Of a stretch of DNA of 64,000 bases, positions 30,961 through 38,771 are shown piece by piece. This stretch comes from Reyranella soli. Its GTDB lineage: Bacteria; Pseudomonadota; Alphaproteobacteria; Reyranellales; Reyranellaceae. The position numbers were made by a program, and so were the translations under genes. The notes beneath the pieces were generated by a model. That model did no database searches. It saw only the letters and a program-made list of their open reading frames with translations, and was not told the origin of the DNA. The stretch's first letter is position 1. Each line of letters starts with the position of its first letter. The stretch spans positions 1-64,000 of the forward strand of contig NZ_BKAJ01000061.1 of NCBI RefSeq assembly GCF_007992495.1, given 5' to 3'.

Positions 30961-30977
30961 GCCTCGCGGAGCGAGGC
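30961..30977 (+). terminator. Short hairpin after the glycosyltransferase pair
   Basis: GCCTCGC-GGA-GCGAGGC forms a perfect 7-bp stem 22 bases after the last gene of the envelope locus. The flanks (TCATCTCGACTGGAG, GTAGTGGAG) look like half of another dispersed element. No T-run follows, so terminator function is a guess. Confidence 0.35.
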
Positions 30978-30991
30978 GTAGTGGAGCACGG

Positions 30992-31028
30992 TTGACTTAA
31001 CGGGTAAGTTATATAACATATCCGTTAA
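30992..31028 (+). promoter_or_regulatory. Promoter and palindromic operator before arsR-type gene
   Basis: TTGACT at 30992-30997 and TAACAT at 31014-31019 have 16-base spacing. TTAACGG at 30997-31003 and CCGTTAA at 31022-31028 are perfect inverted arms covering the promoter core, with a TA-rich centre, as expected for an autoregulated ArsR operator. The right arm touches the ATG at 31029 and there is no Shine-Dalgarno sequence, so the transcript may be leaderless. Confidence 0.6.
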
Positions 31029-31352
31029 ATGAATATGCTCGATCATACCTTCAACGCGCTGGCCGATCCGACCCGTCGGGCGATTTTGGCGCGCCTGGCG
31101 CAAGGCGAGGCGACGGTCGGCGAGCTGGCCAAGCCCTTCGCGATCTCTCAGCCGGCGATCTCGCGGCATCTGAAGGTGCTCGAGAAGGCCTCGCTGATCT
31201 CCAACGAACGGCAGGGCAAGCACCGCCGCTGCCGCCTCAGGCCCGAGGCGCTCGACAGTGCCGCGACATGGCTCGAGTTCCATCGTCGCTTCTGGACCGG
31301 CAGCCTCGATCGCCTCGACGCCCATTTGAAGTCGGAGAAGAAGCCGCGATGA
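31029..31352 (+). CDS. ArsR-family transcriptional regulator
   Basis: A 107-residue winged-helix repressor: HTFNALADPTRRAILARLA, then EATVGELAKPFAISQPAISRHLKVLEKA as the recognition helix, and LISNERQGKHRRC as the wing. No metal-binding cysteine pair (CxC) is present, as in the ArsR branch paired with SRPBCC proteins. It heads an operon with ATGA overlaps into the next two genes. A palindrome covering its own promoter suggests autorepression. A second ATG two codons downstream is also possible. Confidence 0.93.
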   Translation: MNMLDHTFNALADPTRRAILARLAQGEATVGELAKPFAISQPAISRHLKVLEKASLISNERQGKHRRCRLRPEALDSAATWLEFHRRFWTGSLDRLDAHLKSEKKPR

Positions 31353-31798
31353 CTGTTCGGTCCGACGATACGACCCTGGAGATCACGCGCGTATTCGACG
31401 CTCCGCCGGCGCGGGTGTTCGCGGCGTGGCTGGATCTCGGGCAGTTCCAGTCGTGGATCGGTCCCGAGGGCATCGACTGTGAGGTCGAGCTGCTCGAGCC
31501 GCGGGTCGGCGGCCGCTACCGTCTCGTCATGAACACGCCGGAGCGCGTGATCCCGGTATCGGGTGTCTTCCGGTCGATCGAGCCATGCCGCCGCCTGGTC
31601 TTCACCTGGGGCTGGGAGGGCGATGCCATCCGGCAGTCGCTGATCACGCTCACCTTCAGGGAGATCGGCGGCAAGACGGAGCTGACCTTGAGGCAGGAGG
31701 GCCTTGGCTCTGTCGAAAGCCGGGACGGCCATGTGCGGGGCTGGAACAGCGCGCTGAACAAGCTGGATCATTATCTTTCCGGGGGAGCGAGACGATGA
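31349..31798 (+). CDS. SRPBCC/AHSA1-domain protein
   Basis: A 149-residue helix-grip protein of the activator-of-Hsp90-ATPase-like (AHSA1) family: ITRVFDAPPARVFAAWLD at the N-terminus, RVGGRYRLVM, VFRSIEPCRRLVFTW and LTLRQEGLG. These bind hydrophobic ligands; ArsR-SRPBCC pairs are common in proteobacteria and the ligand is not known. The start ATG overlaps the regulator's stop codon (ATGA) and the stop overlaps the next start in the same way, so all three proteins are coupled. Confidence 0.9.
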   Translation: MTVRSDDTTLEITRVFDAPPARVFAAWLDLGQFQSWIGPEGIDCEVELLEPRVGGRYRLVMNTPERVIPVSGVFRSIEPCRRLVFTWGWEGDAIRQSLITLTFREIGGKTELTLRQEGLGSVESRDGHVRGWNSALNKLDHYLSGGARR

Positions 31799-32454
31799 GC
31801 GCGATCAAGGTAAGCGCCTACCGATGGGTTCCACCGTTTGCCCAGGGACTGGTCCGCGATCTGCGGGTGCGCTGGGCGCTGGAGGAGGCGGGCCTGCCGT
31901 ATGAGGAGCGCCTGCTGGACTTCAGGGACAAGCCGGAAGGCTACCGAAAGCTTCAGCCGTTCGGCCAGGTCCCCACCTTCGAGGACGGCGCGCTGGTGCT
32001 CTTCGAATCGGGGGCCATCGTGCAGCACATCGCCGAGCGATCGGGCGTTCTCCTGCCGTCCGACCCATCGGCCAGGGCACGGGCGATGACCTGGATGTTC
32101 TCGGCGCTGAACACGGTCGAACCGCCGATCATGTTCCTGGTCCAGATCGATCTGAAGTTCGCCGATGACAGTGCGGCGATGCGATTGCGCGAAGGCGCGG
32201 TCGATGCGGTGAAGGCCCGATTGGACGGCGTCGCCGCGTGGCTGGACGGACGCGACTACCTCGAGGACCGGTTCACCGCCGGCGACCTGCTCATGGCCAC
32301 GGTGCTGCGCATCCCGCGGCACACCGACCTGGTTGCGTCGATGCCGGTGCTGGCGGCCTACCTCGCACGATGCGAGGCGCGTCCGGCGTTCCAGAAGGCG
32401 CTTGCCGCGCAGATGGCGGTATTCGCCAACAACGCCGCGCCAACGCAGCTTTGA
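31795..32454 (+). CDS. Glutathione S-transferase family protein
   Basis: A 219-residue GST. The N-terminal thioredoxin-fold half includes VRWALEEAGLPYEERLLDF, KLQPFGQVPTFEDGALVLFESGAIV (cis-Pro and Glu-Ser glutathione-binding pair), and the C-terminal helical half includes FTAGDLLMATVL. An N-terminal catalytic Ser or Tyr near residues 9-12 (YRW) is plausible but unproven. It ends the arsR-SRPBCC-GST operon with an ATGA overlap; such sets often deal with reactive or hydrophobic compounds. Confidence 0.9.
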   Translation: MSAIKVSAYRWVPPFAQGLVRDLRVRWALEEAGLPYEERLLDFRDKPEGYRKLQPFGQVPTFEDGALVLFESGAIVQHIAERSGVLLPSDPSARARAMTWMFSALNTVEPPIMFLVQIDLKFADDSAAMRLREGAVDAVKARLDGVAAWLDGRDYLEDRFTAGDLLMATVLRIPRHTDLVASMPVLAAYLARCEARPAFQKALAAQMAVFANNAAPTQL

Positions 32455-32581
32455 CAGCACTACTGGCACTCGGGATCGGCGGCATAAGGAATGGCGTGAG
32501 TGCCAGTTCGACCCGCCAGACATGGCGCGCTACGGCACGCAATAAGTCACGAAAACGAAATTGACGATATCACTGTAGTGC

Positions 32582-32610
32582 TTGACTGGATCGAACTTAA
32601 GTTATATGAT
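32582..32610 (+). promoter_or_regulatory. Strong sigma-70-type promoter match
   Basis: TTGACT at 32582-32587 and TATGAT at 32605-32610, 17 bases apart, the best -35/-10 match found in the window. Transcription would start near 32617 and run into the hairpin at 32700-32731 with no obvious gene downstream on this strand. Confidence 0.6.
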
Positions 32611-32699
32611 CACGTCCTGTTGCGTTGCCTACCCGCGTTCTCGCTCCATGCATCGTTTATCCGATCGTGTGCCAGACTGCTCCTGCCGCGGGCCTGGTC

Positions 32700-32731
32700 C
32701 TCCCGTCCGGCTGCGTTCAGCCGGACGGGAG
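32700..32731 (+). ncRNA. Candidate small RNA hairpin
   Basis: CTCCCGTCCGGCTG, loop CGTT, and CAGCCGGACGGGAG form a perfect 14-bp stem about 85 bases downstream of the predicted transcription start near 32617. No T-run follows. Could be part of a small RNA, a leader-peptide attenuator, or a palindromic repeat; no known RNA family was recognised. Confidence 0.35.
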
Positions 32732-32769
32732 CGATGATCCTCTGCAAGAGGTGCAGTTCAGCAGGAGGG

Positions 32770-32876
32770 CCTGCAGAAAATGCACAAAATGCAAAAAATT
32801 CGAAAGCGGCGTGAATTCAATGGCTTGGCGGACATAGGCCGACCTGCAGAAAATATGCATAAAATGCAGAAATTCG
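32770..32876. repeat. Two direct repeats, about 33 bases each
   Basis: 32770-32802 and 32843-32876 are near-identical AT-rich units beginning CCTGCAGAAAAT and ending AAATTCG, starting 73 bases apart. Each contains several copies of AAAATGC. Function unknown; such spaced units can be protein-binding sites. Confidence 0.65.
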
Positions 32877-32932
32877 CGAGCGAGGCGACTGCGGTGCATG
32901 CATTTGCCGCCAGCAGTGCAGGCGCCGCCTGC

Positions 32933-33895
32933 TCAATCGAGCACGCTCTCGCGCACCAGCGGATGGTGCGCGCAGCGCAGGCCGCCGCCGGTGGCGATCG
33001 GCCCGTCGAAGGGCAGGGGAATGACGTCGATCCTGCGCTTGCGCAGTTCGTCGATCACGCGGGCATTGTCGGCATCGATGATGATGCGGCCTTCCTCGAG
33101 GATCAGGCCGTTGGTCGCCAGCCGATTGGCCTCGTCGACCGAGACCGCGACCTTGTCCCAGTCGCGCAACGACATCGGCAGTCCATCGATCAGCTTCTCG
33201 GGGCAATAGACCAGAAGCCCGGGCTTGATCAGCGCCACGGCGCAATCGAGGTGGAGCACGTTCGACTTCATCGCCACGGCCAGCACACGGTATTTGTCGC
33301 CCAGCAGCGCTTGCAGCCAGTCGACACCGGCGAGATCGGAGGCGCAGCCCGAGATGCCGACATAGATCTCACGGCCGTTCAGCAGCGTGTCGCCGCCTTC
33401 GAGGAACGGCCCGTCGACGCACGCCGGCGAGCCCAGCGGCACGCTCGACCAGCGGGCGCCGCGCTGCTGTACCATCTGCTGGATGATGGGACGTAGCCCA
33501 TAGCGCTCGCGCTGCCGGCATTTCAGCCGCAGCGAGGCGTCGATGACGTGATCGCCGATCACGATCATGCCGTCGCGTGGGAAGAGCTGGGCGCCCTCGC
33601 CGTTGGCGGCGAGGAAGGTGCGCTCCTCGCCTTCCAGTCGCTGCGGGCGGCGGACGGCCACGCCTTCGCGCGCCACCAGCTCGGCCAGCGCGTCGACCTG
33701 GCGCTCGATGCGCCGGGCCCATTCGGGGTCGACGTCGATCAGCCGCTGGCCCTTATGGGCGCGGCTTACCTTTTCGCCTTCCGGCAGCAGCCAGCGCTGC
33801 GACTCTTCGTGGAAGATCACGAAATCTTCAGCCGGCGAGATGCCGATGACGACCTCGCGCAGCTTGCCCCACTCGTGGTGAGCGCCGAACTTCAC
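32933..33895 (-). CDS. Amidinotransferase/arginine-deiminase-superfamily enzyme
   Basis: A 320-residue member of the guanidine-modifying (pentein) superfamily. The Cys-His-Glu/Asp set appears as FLEGGDTLLN (Glu, Asp), SNVLHLDCAVALI (His) and TGGGLRCAHHPL (Cys near the C-terminus). Members either hydrolyse guanidino groups (deiminases) or transfer an amidino group from arginine (AGAT, StrB-type). Which applies here is not clear; the length fits either. The start is a GTG at 33895 with GAGG four bases upstream, three bases after the manC stop codon, so it is coupled to sugar-nucleotide synthesis. Confidence 0.75.
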   Translation of the reverse strand: MKFGAHHEWGKLREVVIGISPAEDFVIFHEESQRWLLPEGEKVSRAHKGQRLIDVDPEWARRIERQVDALAELVAREGVAVRRPQRLEGEERTFLAANGEGAQLFPRDGMIVIGDHVIDASLRLKCRQRERYGLRPIIQQMVQQRGARWSSVPLGSPACVDGPFLEGGDTLLNGREIYVGISGCASDLAGVDWLQALLGDKYRVLAVAMKSNVLHLDCAVALIKPGLLVYCPEKLIDGLPMSLRDWDKVAVSVDEANRLATNGLILEEGRIIIDADNARVIDELRKRRIDVIPLPFDGPIATGGGLRCAHHPLVRESVLD

Positions 33896-33898
33896 GCC

Positions 33899-35305
33899 TC
33901 ACACACGGGCGTAGATGTCCTCGTAGCGGATGATGTCGTCCTCCTCGAGGTAGTCGCCGGTCTGCACCTCGACGACCTCGAGCGGCTCGCTGCCCGGATT
34001 GGCCAGCCGGTGGATGCCGCCCATCGGGATGTAGATCGATTCGTTCTCGTGCAGGGTCATGATCTTGCCGTCGAGCGTGACCTCGGCCACGCCCCTGACC
34101 ACGACCCAATGCTCGGCGCGCCGCTTGTGGCTCTGGAGGCTGAGCTTGCCCTTGGGATTGACGGAGAGCCGCTTGGCGCGGAAGCGCTCGCCGCGGTCGA
34201 TGTCCTGGTAGCTGCCCCAGGGCCGGTGCATCACCGCATGCTCGGTGGCGGCCCTGTGCTTGCCGTCCGACATCCGCTGCACGACGTCCTTGAGCCGTGG
34301 AAGGTTGTCACGATGGCCGACCAGCACGGCGTCGTTCATCGCCACCACCACGACCTCCTCGACGCCGATCACTGCGGTGAGCGGGCCGTCCGAGCGGACG
34401 TAGGAATTGCGCACATGGTCGATCTCGACCGGCCCTTCGGTGACGTTGCCCGCGCTGTCGGCCTCGCCGACATCGAGCAGGGCGTCCCAGGTGCCGAGGT
34501 CGGACCAGCGGAACTTGGCCGGCACCACCCAGCACTTGTCGGTTCGTTCCATGACGGCGTAGTCGATCGACTTGGCCGGCGCCTTGGCGAAGGCGTCGGC
34601 GTCGAGGAACACGGTCGATCCGGTCTTCTTGGCCTTGGCCACCGCCTCCTCGGCCGCCGCCGCCATGGCCGGCTCGAAACGGGCCATCTCGGACAGCAGG
34701 AGGTCGGGGGGGAACAGGAAGTTGCCGCTGTTCCACAGCAGGCCCTCGGCGATGTAGCGCAATGCGGTCTGCGCATTGGGCTTCTCGACGAACGCCGCGA
34801 CCTTCTGCACCGTGCCGATCTGCTCGCTGCTCGGGCGGATGTAGCCATAGTCGGTCTTGGGCTCCGTGGGCGGAATGCCGAACGTGACGATGCCGCCCCG
34901 TTCCACGGCCAGAAGGCCTTCGCGGCAAGCGGCTCGGAACTCTTCGGCGCCAATCACCAAATGATCCGACGCCAGCGCCAGCACGGCTTTAGCGCCTTGG
35001 CTGCGCGCATAGGCGGCTGCAGCCGCCATCGCCGGTCCTGAATCGCGGCGCGACGGCTCGACCAGGATGTCGATCTCCATGCCGATATCCTTGGCCTGCT
35101 GCTCGGCCATGAAGCGGTAGGCCTCGTTGGTCGCAACGACAGGCCGTGCAAACAGGCCACGATCGGCGACGCGCTGCAGCGTCTGCTGAAAGGTCGACTG
35201 CGTGCCGAGCAGCGGCACGAACTGCTTGGGCATGCTTTCGCGCGACAGGGGCCACAGGCGCTTGCCGGAACCTCCGACCAGGATGACGGGCGTGATCGAC
35301 GACAT
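33899..35305 (-). CDS. manC: Mannose-1-phosphate guanylyltransferase / mannose-6-phosphate isomerase
   Basis: Bifunctional enzyme making GDP-mannose precursors for surface polysaccharides. About 468 residues from the ATG at 35305. The N-terminal nucleotidyltransferase has ILVGGSGKRLWPLSRESMPK and FVEKPNAQTA; the C-terminal cupin domain begins HRPWGSYQDID and has SLQSHKRRAEHWVVV and ENESIYIPMGGIHRLANP, the type-II phosphomannose isomerase signature. The frame is open further upstream but those residues do not resemble the family. It is followed after three bases by the amidinotransferase-like gene. Confidence 0.95.
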   Translation of the reverse strand: MSSITPVILVGGSGKRLWPLSRESMPKQFVPLLGTQSTFQQTLQRVADRGLFARPVVATNEAYRFMAEQQAKDIGMEIDILVEPSRRDSGPAMAAAAAYARSQGAKAVLALASDHLVIGAEEFRAACREGLLAVERGGIVTFGIPPTEPKTDYGYIRPSSEQIGTVQKVAAFVEKPNAQTALRYIAEGLLWNSGNFLFPPDLLLSEMARFEPAMAAAAEEAVAKAKKTGSTVFLDADAFAKAPAKSIDYAVMERTDKCWVVPAKFRWSDLGTWDALLDVGEADSAGNVTEGPVEIDHVRNSYVRSDGPLTAVIGVEEVVVVAMNDAVLVGHRDNLPRLKDVVQRMSDGKHRAATEHAVMHRPWGSYQDIDRGERFRAKRLSVNPKGKLSLQSHKRRAEHWVVVRGVAEVTLDGKIMTLHENESIYIPMGGIHRLANPGSEPLEVVEVQTGDYLEEDDIIRYEDIYARV

Positions 35306-35348
35306 TAAGGGGGCTTTCGTTACTGGGCCGTTAGGCCTGATGAGGCGC

Positions 35349-35377
35349 GATATAGCCCAAGGGGCCGGCCCGGCCAA
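35349..35377 (-). promoter_or_regulatory. Candidate manC promoter
   Basis: On the minus strand TTGGCC (35377-35372) and TATATC (35354-35349) are 17 bases apart, about 45 bases before the manC ATG. The 94-base gap also holds a GC-rich palindrome (GGCCGGCCCGGCC around 35362-35375). Confidence 0.35.
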
Positions 35378-35399
35378 TGGCCCCCGGCGGAGGGCTTTT

Positions 35400-36626
35400 T
35401 CATCGCCGGCCGGCCGTCTGGCGCTCCAGGTTCTCCTCGCGCCGGCGCTTGGCCTCGACTTCGACGGCCTCGGCGAGCTTGGGGATGTGCGAGGCGATTT
35501 CGTAGAAGTCGCTGGCGTAGAGCACCAGCAGCGTCGTCGGCTTGGTCGTGGCCACCGAGGCGGTGCGCGGCTGGCGCTCGAGCAGGGCCATCTCGCCGAA
35601 GAAGGCGCCTTCGCCCAGCCGCACCGAGCCGCCGTTGGGCAGGCGGACCTCGACCTCGCCGCTCGAGATGAAGAACATGGAATCGCCGGCGTCGCCGCGG
35701 CGCACCACGGTGATGCGCGCAGGGTAGTAGCGTGTGCGCAGCTTGCCCACGATCTCCGACAGGGTGACGACGCCCAGCGAGGCGAACAGCGGCACGCGCG
35801 CGACTTGTTCCCAGACCCGGAGATACTCGCGCCGCCGTTCCTCCTGGGCGAAGCCGGTGGCGAGCACGCCGGTCATCAGGGCGAGCACGGCGATGCCCGA
35901 GATCATCAGCAAGGAGCCGACGAGACGTCCGCCCAAGGTCAGGGGCACCACGTCGCCGTAGCCCGTCGTGGTGAGGGTCACGACGGCCCACCACATGGCG
36001 TTCGGCAGCGAGCCGAACTGCTCGGGCTGCCTGACGCGCTCGAAGATGTGGGCGGCCGTCGCCGCCATCATCAGCAGGATGGCGAACAGGATCAGCACGC
36101 TGGCGATCGGCGCGCGCTCGTTGGACATCACGCGGAACAGCGTACTGAAGGCCGGCGCATGCAGGCCGACCTTCATGATCCAGAGGATGCAGAATACCGA
36201 GGCGGCGTCCGATCCGGTGATGCCGTAGCCGCCGAAGAACATGAAGGCCGGCAGGATCGCCAGAAGCCCGATGAGGCCCTGGATCGACACCGCCCAGCGC
36301 AGACGCGCACCGGTCTCCGAGTCCTGGTCGTAGTGCGGTGCCTCGGGCGCTACCCACAGGCGCGCCAGGTACTCGATGAGGAAGAGGAACGTGACGGTCC
36401 AGATGACGATGCGCAGGACGTGTCGGATCTGCCCGTCCAGCTCATCGACCGACAGCAGGATCACGGCGAACAGGCCGATGCCGAGCACGATCAAGTGAGC
36501 CACCCGCACCTGGCGGGCGCCGGGTGTGGGATCGCTGTAGCGCAGCAGGGCGTAGAGTCGTGCCCTGAAAGTCGGGGCCGTGGCCGTCACGCTGCGACCA
36601 TAGGCATCCTGGCCTGCGAATTGCAA
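35400..36626 (-). CDS. Cyclic-nucleotide-gated potassium channel (MloK1-like)
   Basis: A 408-residue membrane protein with a six-helix ion-channel layout. The pore helix and selectivity filter read VTLTTTGYGDVVP, the potassium-channel signature. The preceding S4 region is poor in the regular Arg pattern, so gating by voltage is unlikely. A C-terminal cyclic-nucleotide-binding domain (about 280-390) carries GEGAFFGEMALLERQPRTASV, the phosphate-binding cassette with Glu and Arg. It would open in response to cAMP. The start at 36626 is uncertain; a GTG at 36590 (VTATAPTF) is an alternative. It is 94 bases upstream of manC on the same strand and not obviously linked to it. Confidence 0.88.
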   Translation of the reverse strand: MQFAGQDAYGRSVTATAPTFRARLYALLRYSDPTPGARQVRVAHLIVLGIGLFAVILLSVDELDGQIRHVLRIVIWTVTFLFLIEYLARLWVAPEAPHYDQDSETGARLRWAVSIQGLIGLLAILPAFMFFGGYGITGSDAASVFCILWIMKVGLHAPAFSTLFRVMSNERAPIASVLILFAILLMMAATAAHIFERVRQPEQFGSLPNAMWWAVVTLTTTGYGDVVPLTLGGRLVGSLLMISGIAVLALMTGVLATGFAQEERRREYLRVWEQVARVPLFASLGVVTLSEIVGKLRTRYYPARITVVRRGDAGDSMFFISSGEVEVRLPNGGSVRLGEGAFFGEMALLERQPRTASVATTKPTTLLVLYASDFYEIASHIPKLAEAVEVEAKRRREENLERQTAGRR

Positions 36627-36679
36627 CGCAGGGGAGGCCGGTCTACGGTCGCGCCCGTTTTGCAGGATATGGGTCTGGA

Positions 36680-38764
36680 TTGAAGGTGGTCAGGGATTTG
36701 CGCATTGCCGTCGACATCGGCGGCACGTTCACGGACGTGGTGTTGGAAGAGGGCGGGAAGCGGCTGACGCGCAAGCTGCTGACCACGCCGCAGCGGCCTG
36801 AAGAGGCGGTTCTCGACGGCGTGCGGCTGATCCTGGCCGATGCCGGCAGGGGCTTCGGCGACGTCACCGTGTTCGTGCACGGCACGACGCTGGCCACCAA
36901 TGCCGTGATCGAGCGGCGCGGCGCGCGCACGGCGCTGCTGGCCACCGAGGGCTTCCGCGACGTCCTCGATATCGCAAACGAAAGCCGCTACGACCAGTAC
37001 GACCTCACCATCGAGAAGCCGAAGCCGCTGGTGCCGCGGGCGCTGCGTTTCACCGTGCCGGAGCGCATGGATGTGCACGGCCAGGTCCGCCTGGCACTCG
37101 ACGAGAAGGCGGTGCGCGAGACCGCGCGCAAGCTCAAGGCCGACGGCGTTGAAAGCCTCGCCGTCGCTTACATGCACGCCTACGCCAATTCGGCGCATGA
37201 GCGGCGCACGCGCGACATCCTGAAGGAAGAGCTTCCCGACCTGTGGGTCACGCTGTCGAGCGAGGTCTGCCCTGAGGTGCGCGAGTACGAGCGCACGTCG
37301 ACCGCCGTCGCCAACGCCTATGTCCAGCCCTTGATGGACTCCTATCTCGAGCGCATGCAGGCGGCGCTGGCGGCAGAGAAATTCACCGGCACGATCTATC
37401 TCGTGACCTCGGGCGGTGGCCTCACCGCCATCGCCACGGCGCGGCGCTTTCCGGTGCGGCTGGTCGAATCCGGCCCGGCCGGCGGTGCGATTTTTGCGGC
37501 GCAAGTGGCGGCCCGCGCCGGCGAGCCACGGGCGCTGAGTTACGACATGGGTGGCACCACCGCCAAGATCTGCCTGATCGACGATTACAAGCCGCACACC
37601 GCGCGGCTGTTCGAGGTCGACCGTGCCGCGCGCTTCCTCAAGGGATCGGGCCTGCCGGTGCGCATCCCGGTGATCGAGATGGTCGAGATCGGCGCGGGCG
37701 GCGGCTCGATCGCCCGCCTCGATGCGCTGAAGCGCGTGACGGTGGGGCCGGAGAGCGCCGGCGCGGAGCCCGGCCCGGCCTGCTACGGCCGCGGCGGCAC
37801 GCATCCGGCGGTGACCGATGCCAACGTCGTGCTGGGCACCATCGATCCGCACGACTTTGCCGGCGGCAGCATCAAGCTCGATCTCGGCGCGGCCAAGAGC
37901 GCGCTGGAGCGCGACGTCGCCGAAGGCATCGGGCTGTCGACCGAAATGGCGGCCTACGCCGTCTACGAGATGGTGTCGGAGAACATGGCGAGTGCCGCGC
38001 GCGTGCACGCTGTCGAGCGTGGCGCCGTCGTCAACCAGTACAACCTCATCGCCTTCGGTGGCGGCGCGCCGCTTCATGCCGCGCGGGTCGCGGAGAAGAT
38101 CGGCGTCAAGCGCGTGATCGTGCCGCCCAATGCCGGCGTCGGCTCGGCGGTGGGCTTCCTTGCGGCGCCGGTGTCCTACGAGCTGGTGCGCAGCCGCTAC
38201 ATGCGGCTCGATGCCTTCGATGCCGAAGCGGCCAGCGAGCTTCTGAAGGAGATGAGCGCCGAGGCGACCGCCCTGGTGGCGCCGGGCGCGCGCGGCATGG
38301 CGACCTTCGAACGTCGCCTCGCCTTCATGCGCTACGTCGGCCAGGGCCATGAGATCGTGGTCGAGCTGCCGGCGCGGCCGCTGCAGGCGTCGGATGCTCA
38401 GGCGCTGCGCGAGGCCTACGAGCGCGACTATGCCGTCCTGTTCGAGCGCCATATCCCCAACGCCGCCATAGAAATCCTGAGCTGGTCGGTCCAGGTCTCG
38501 ACCGAGGCCAAGCTGCCGGCAAAACAGGGCGCCGCACCCGACGTGCCGGCGCCCAAGCCGATCGGCAAGCGGCCGGTGTTCGACGGCCGCAGCGGCCGCA
38601 CGACCGAGGTGCCGGTCTATCGCCGCGAGGCCCTGCCGCCGGGCAGCGCCTTCCCGGGCCCGGCGATCGTCGCCGAGGACGAGACCTCGACCTATATTTC
38701 AGCCAGTTTTGCCGCGCATATCGATGCCTCCGGCTGTATCGTCATGGACCGCAAGGACGCGTGA
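36680..38764 (+). CDS. hyuA: Hydantoinase/oxoprolinase A subunit (HyuA)
   Basis: ATP-dependent ring-opening amidohydrolase subunit, about 694 residues. N-terminal phosphate loop IAVDIGGTFTDVVLEE, then VHGTTLATNAVIERRG, DMGGTTAKICLID and GAGGGSIARLD are the ASKHA-type motifs of the family. Members act on hydantoins, N-methylhydantoin or 5-oxoproline, or as acetone/acetophenone carboxylases; the sequence does not decide. The start is uncertain: a TTG at 36680, a GTG at 36686 or a TTG at 36698 (which would give MRIAVDIGGTF). The B subunit follows after seven bases. Heads the catabolic block to 48427. Confidence 0.9.
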   Translation: MKVVRDLRIAVDIGGTFTDVVLEEGGKRLTRKLLTTPQRPEEAVLDGVRLILADAGRGFGDVTVFVHGTTLATNAVIERRGARTALLATEGFRDVLDIANESRYDQYDLTIEKPKPLVPRALRFTVPERMDVHGQVRLALDEKAVRETARKLKADGVESLAVAYMHAYANSAHERRTRDILKEELPDLWVTLSSEVCPEVREYERTSTAVANAYVQPLMDSYLERMQAALAAEKFTGTIYLVTSGGGLTAIATARRFPVRLVESGPAGGAIFAAQVAARAGEPRALSYDMGGTTAKICLIDDYKPHTARLFEVDRAARFLKGSGLPVRIPVIEMVEIGAGGGSIARLDALKRVTVGPESAGAEPGPACYGRGGTHPAVTDANVVLGTIDPHDFAGGSIKLDLGAAKSALERDVAEGIGLSTEMAAYAVYEMVSENMASAARVHAVERGAVVNQYNLIAFGGGAPLHAARVAEKIGVKRVIVPPNAGVGSAVGFLAAPVSYELVRSRYMRLDAFDAEAASELLKEMSAEATALVAPGARGMATFERRLAFMRYVGQGHEIVVELPARPLQASDAQALREAYERDYAVLFERHIPNAAIEILSWSVQVSTEAKLPAKQGAAPDVPAPKPIGKRPVFDGRSGRTTEVPVYRREALPPGSAFPGPAIVAEDETSTYISASFAAHIDASGCIVMDRKDA

Positions 38765-38771
38765 GGAAAGC

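Larger units (their letters stand above)
32455..32932. other. 478-base intergenic stretch without credible gene
   Basis: Between the convergent GST and amidinotransferase genes. It holds a 10-bp inverted repeat with a 26-base loop (32462-32471 and 32498-32507), a good promoter match, a perfect 14-bp hairpin and two direct repeats, listed separately. Open frames here are short and lack family resemblance; a 29-codon frame (ATG 32648, stop 32735-32737) ends just after the hairpin. Locally AT-richer than the neighbours around 32770-32880. Confidence 0.6.

Noticed and set aside
32625..32837. 70-codon Cys-containing frame in the intergenic stretch
   Set aside because: No ribosome-binding site, runs through the hairpin and direct repeat, and has no family resemblance.
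32770..32876. CRISPR-like repeat pair
   Set aside because: Only two imperfect AT-rich units with no further repeats and no cas genes.
35378..35400. GC stem followed by five Ts on the plus strand
   Set aside because: Both flanking genes run on the minus strand, and the stem is only about four base pairs, so it is not a convincing terminator.
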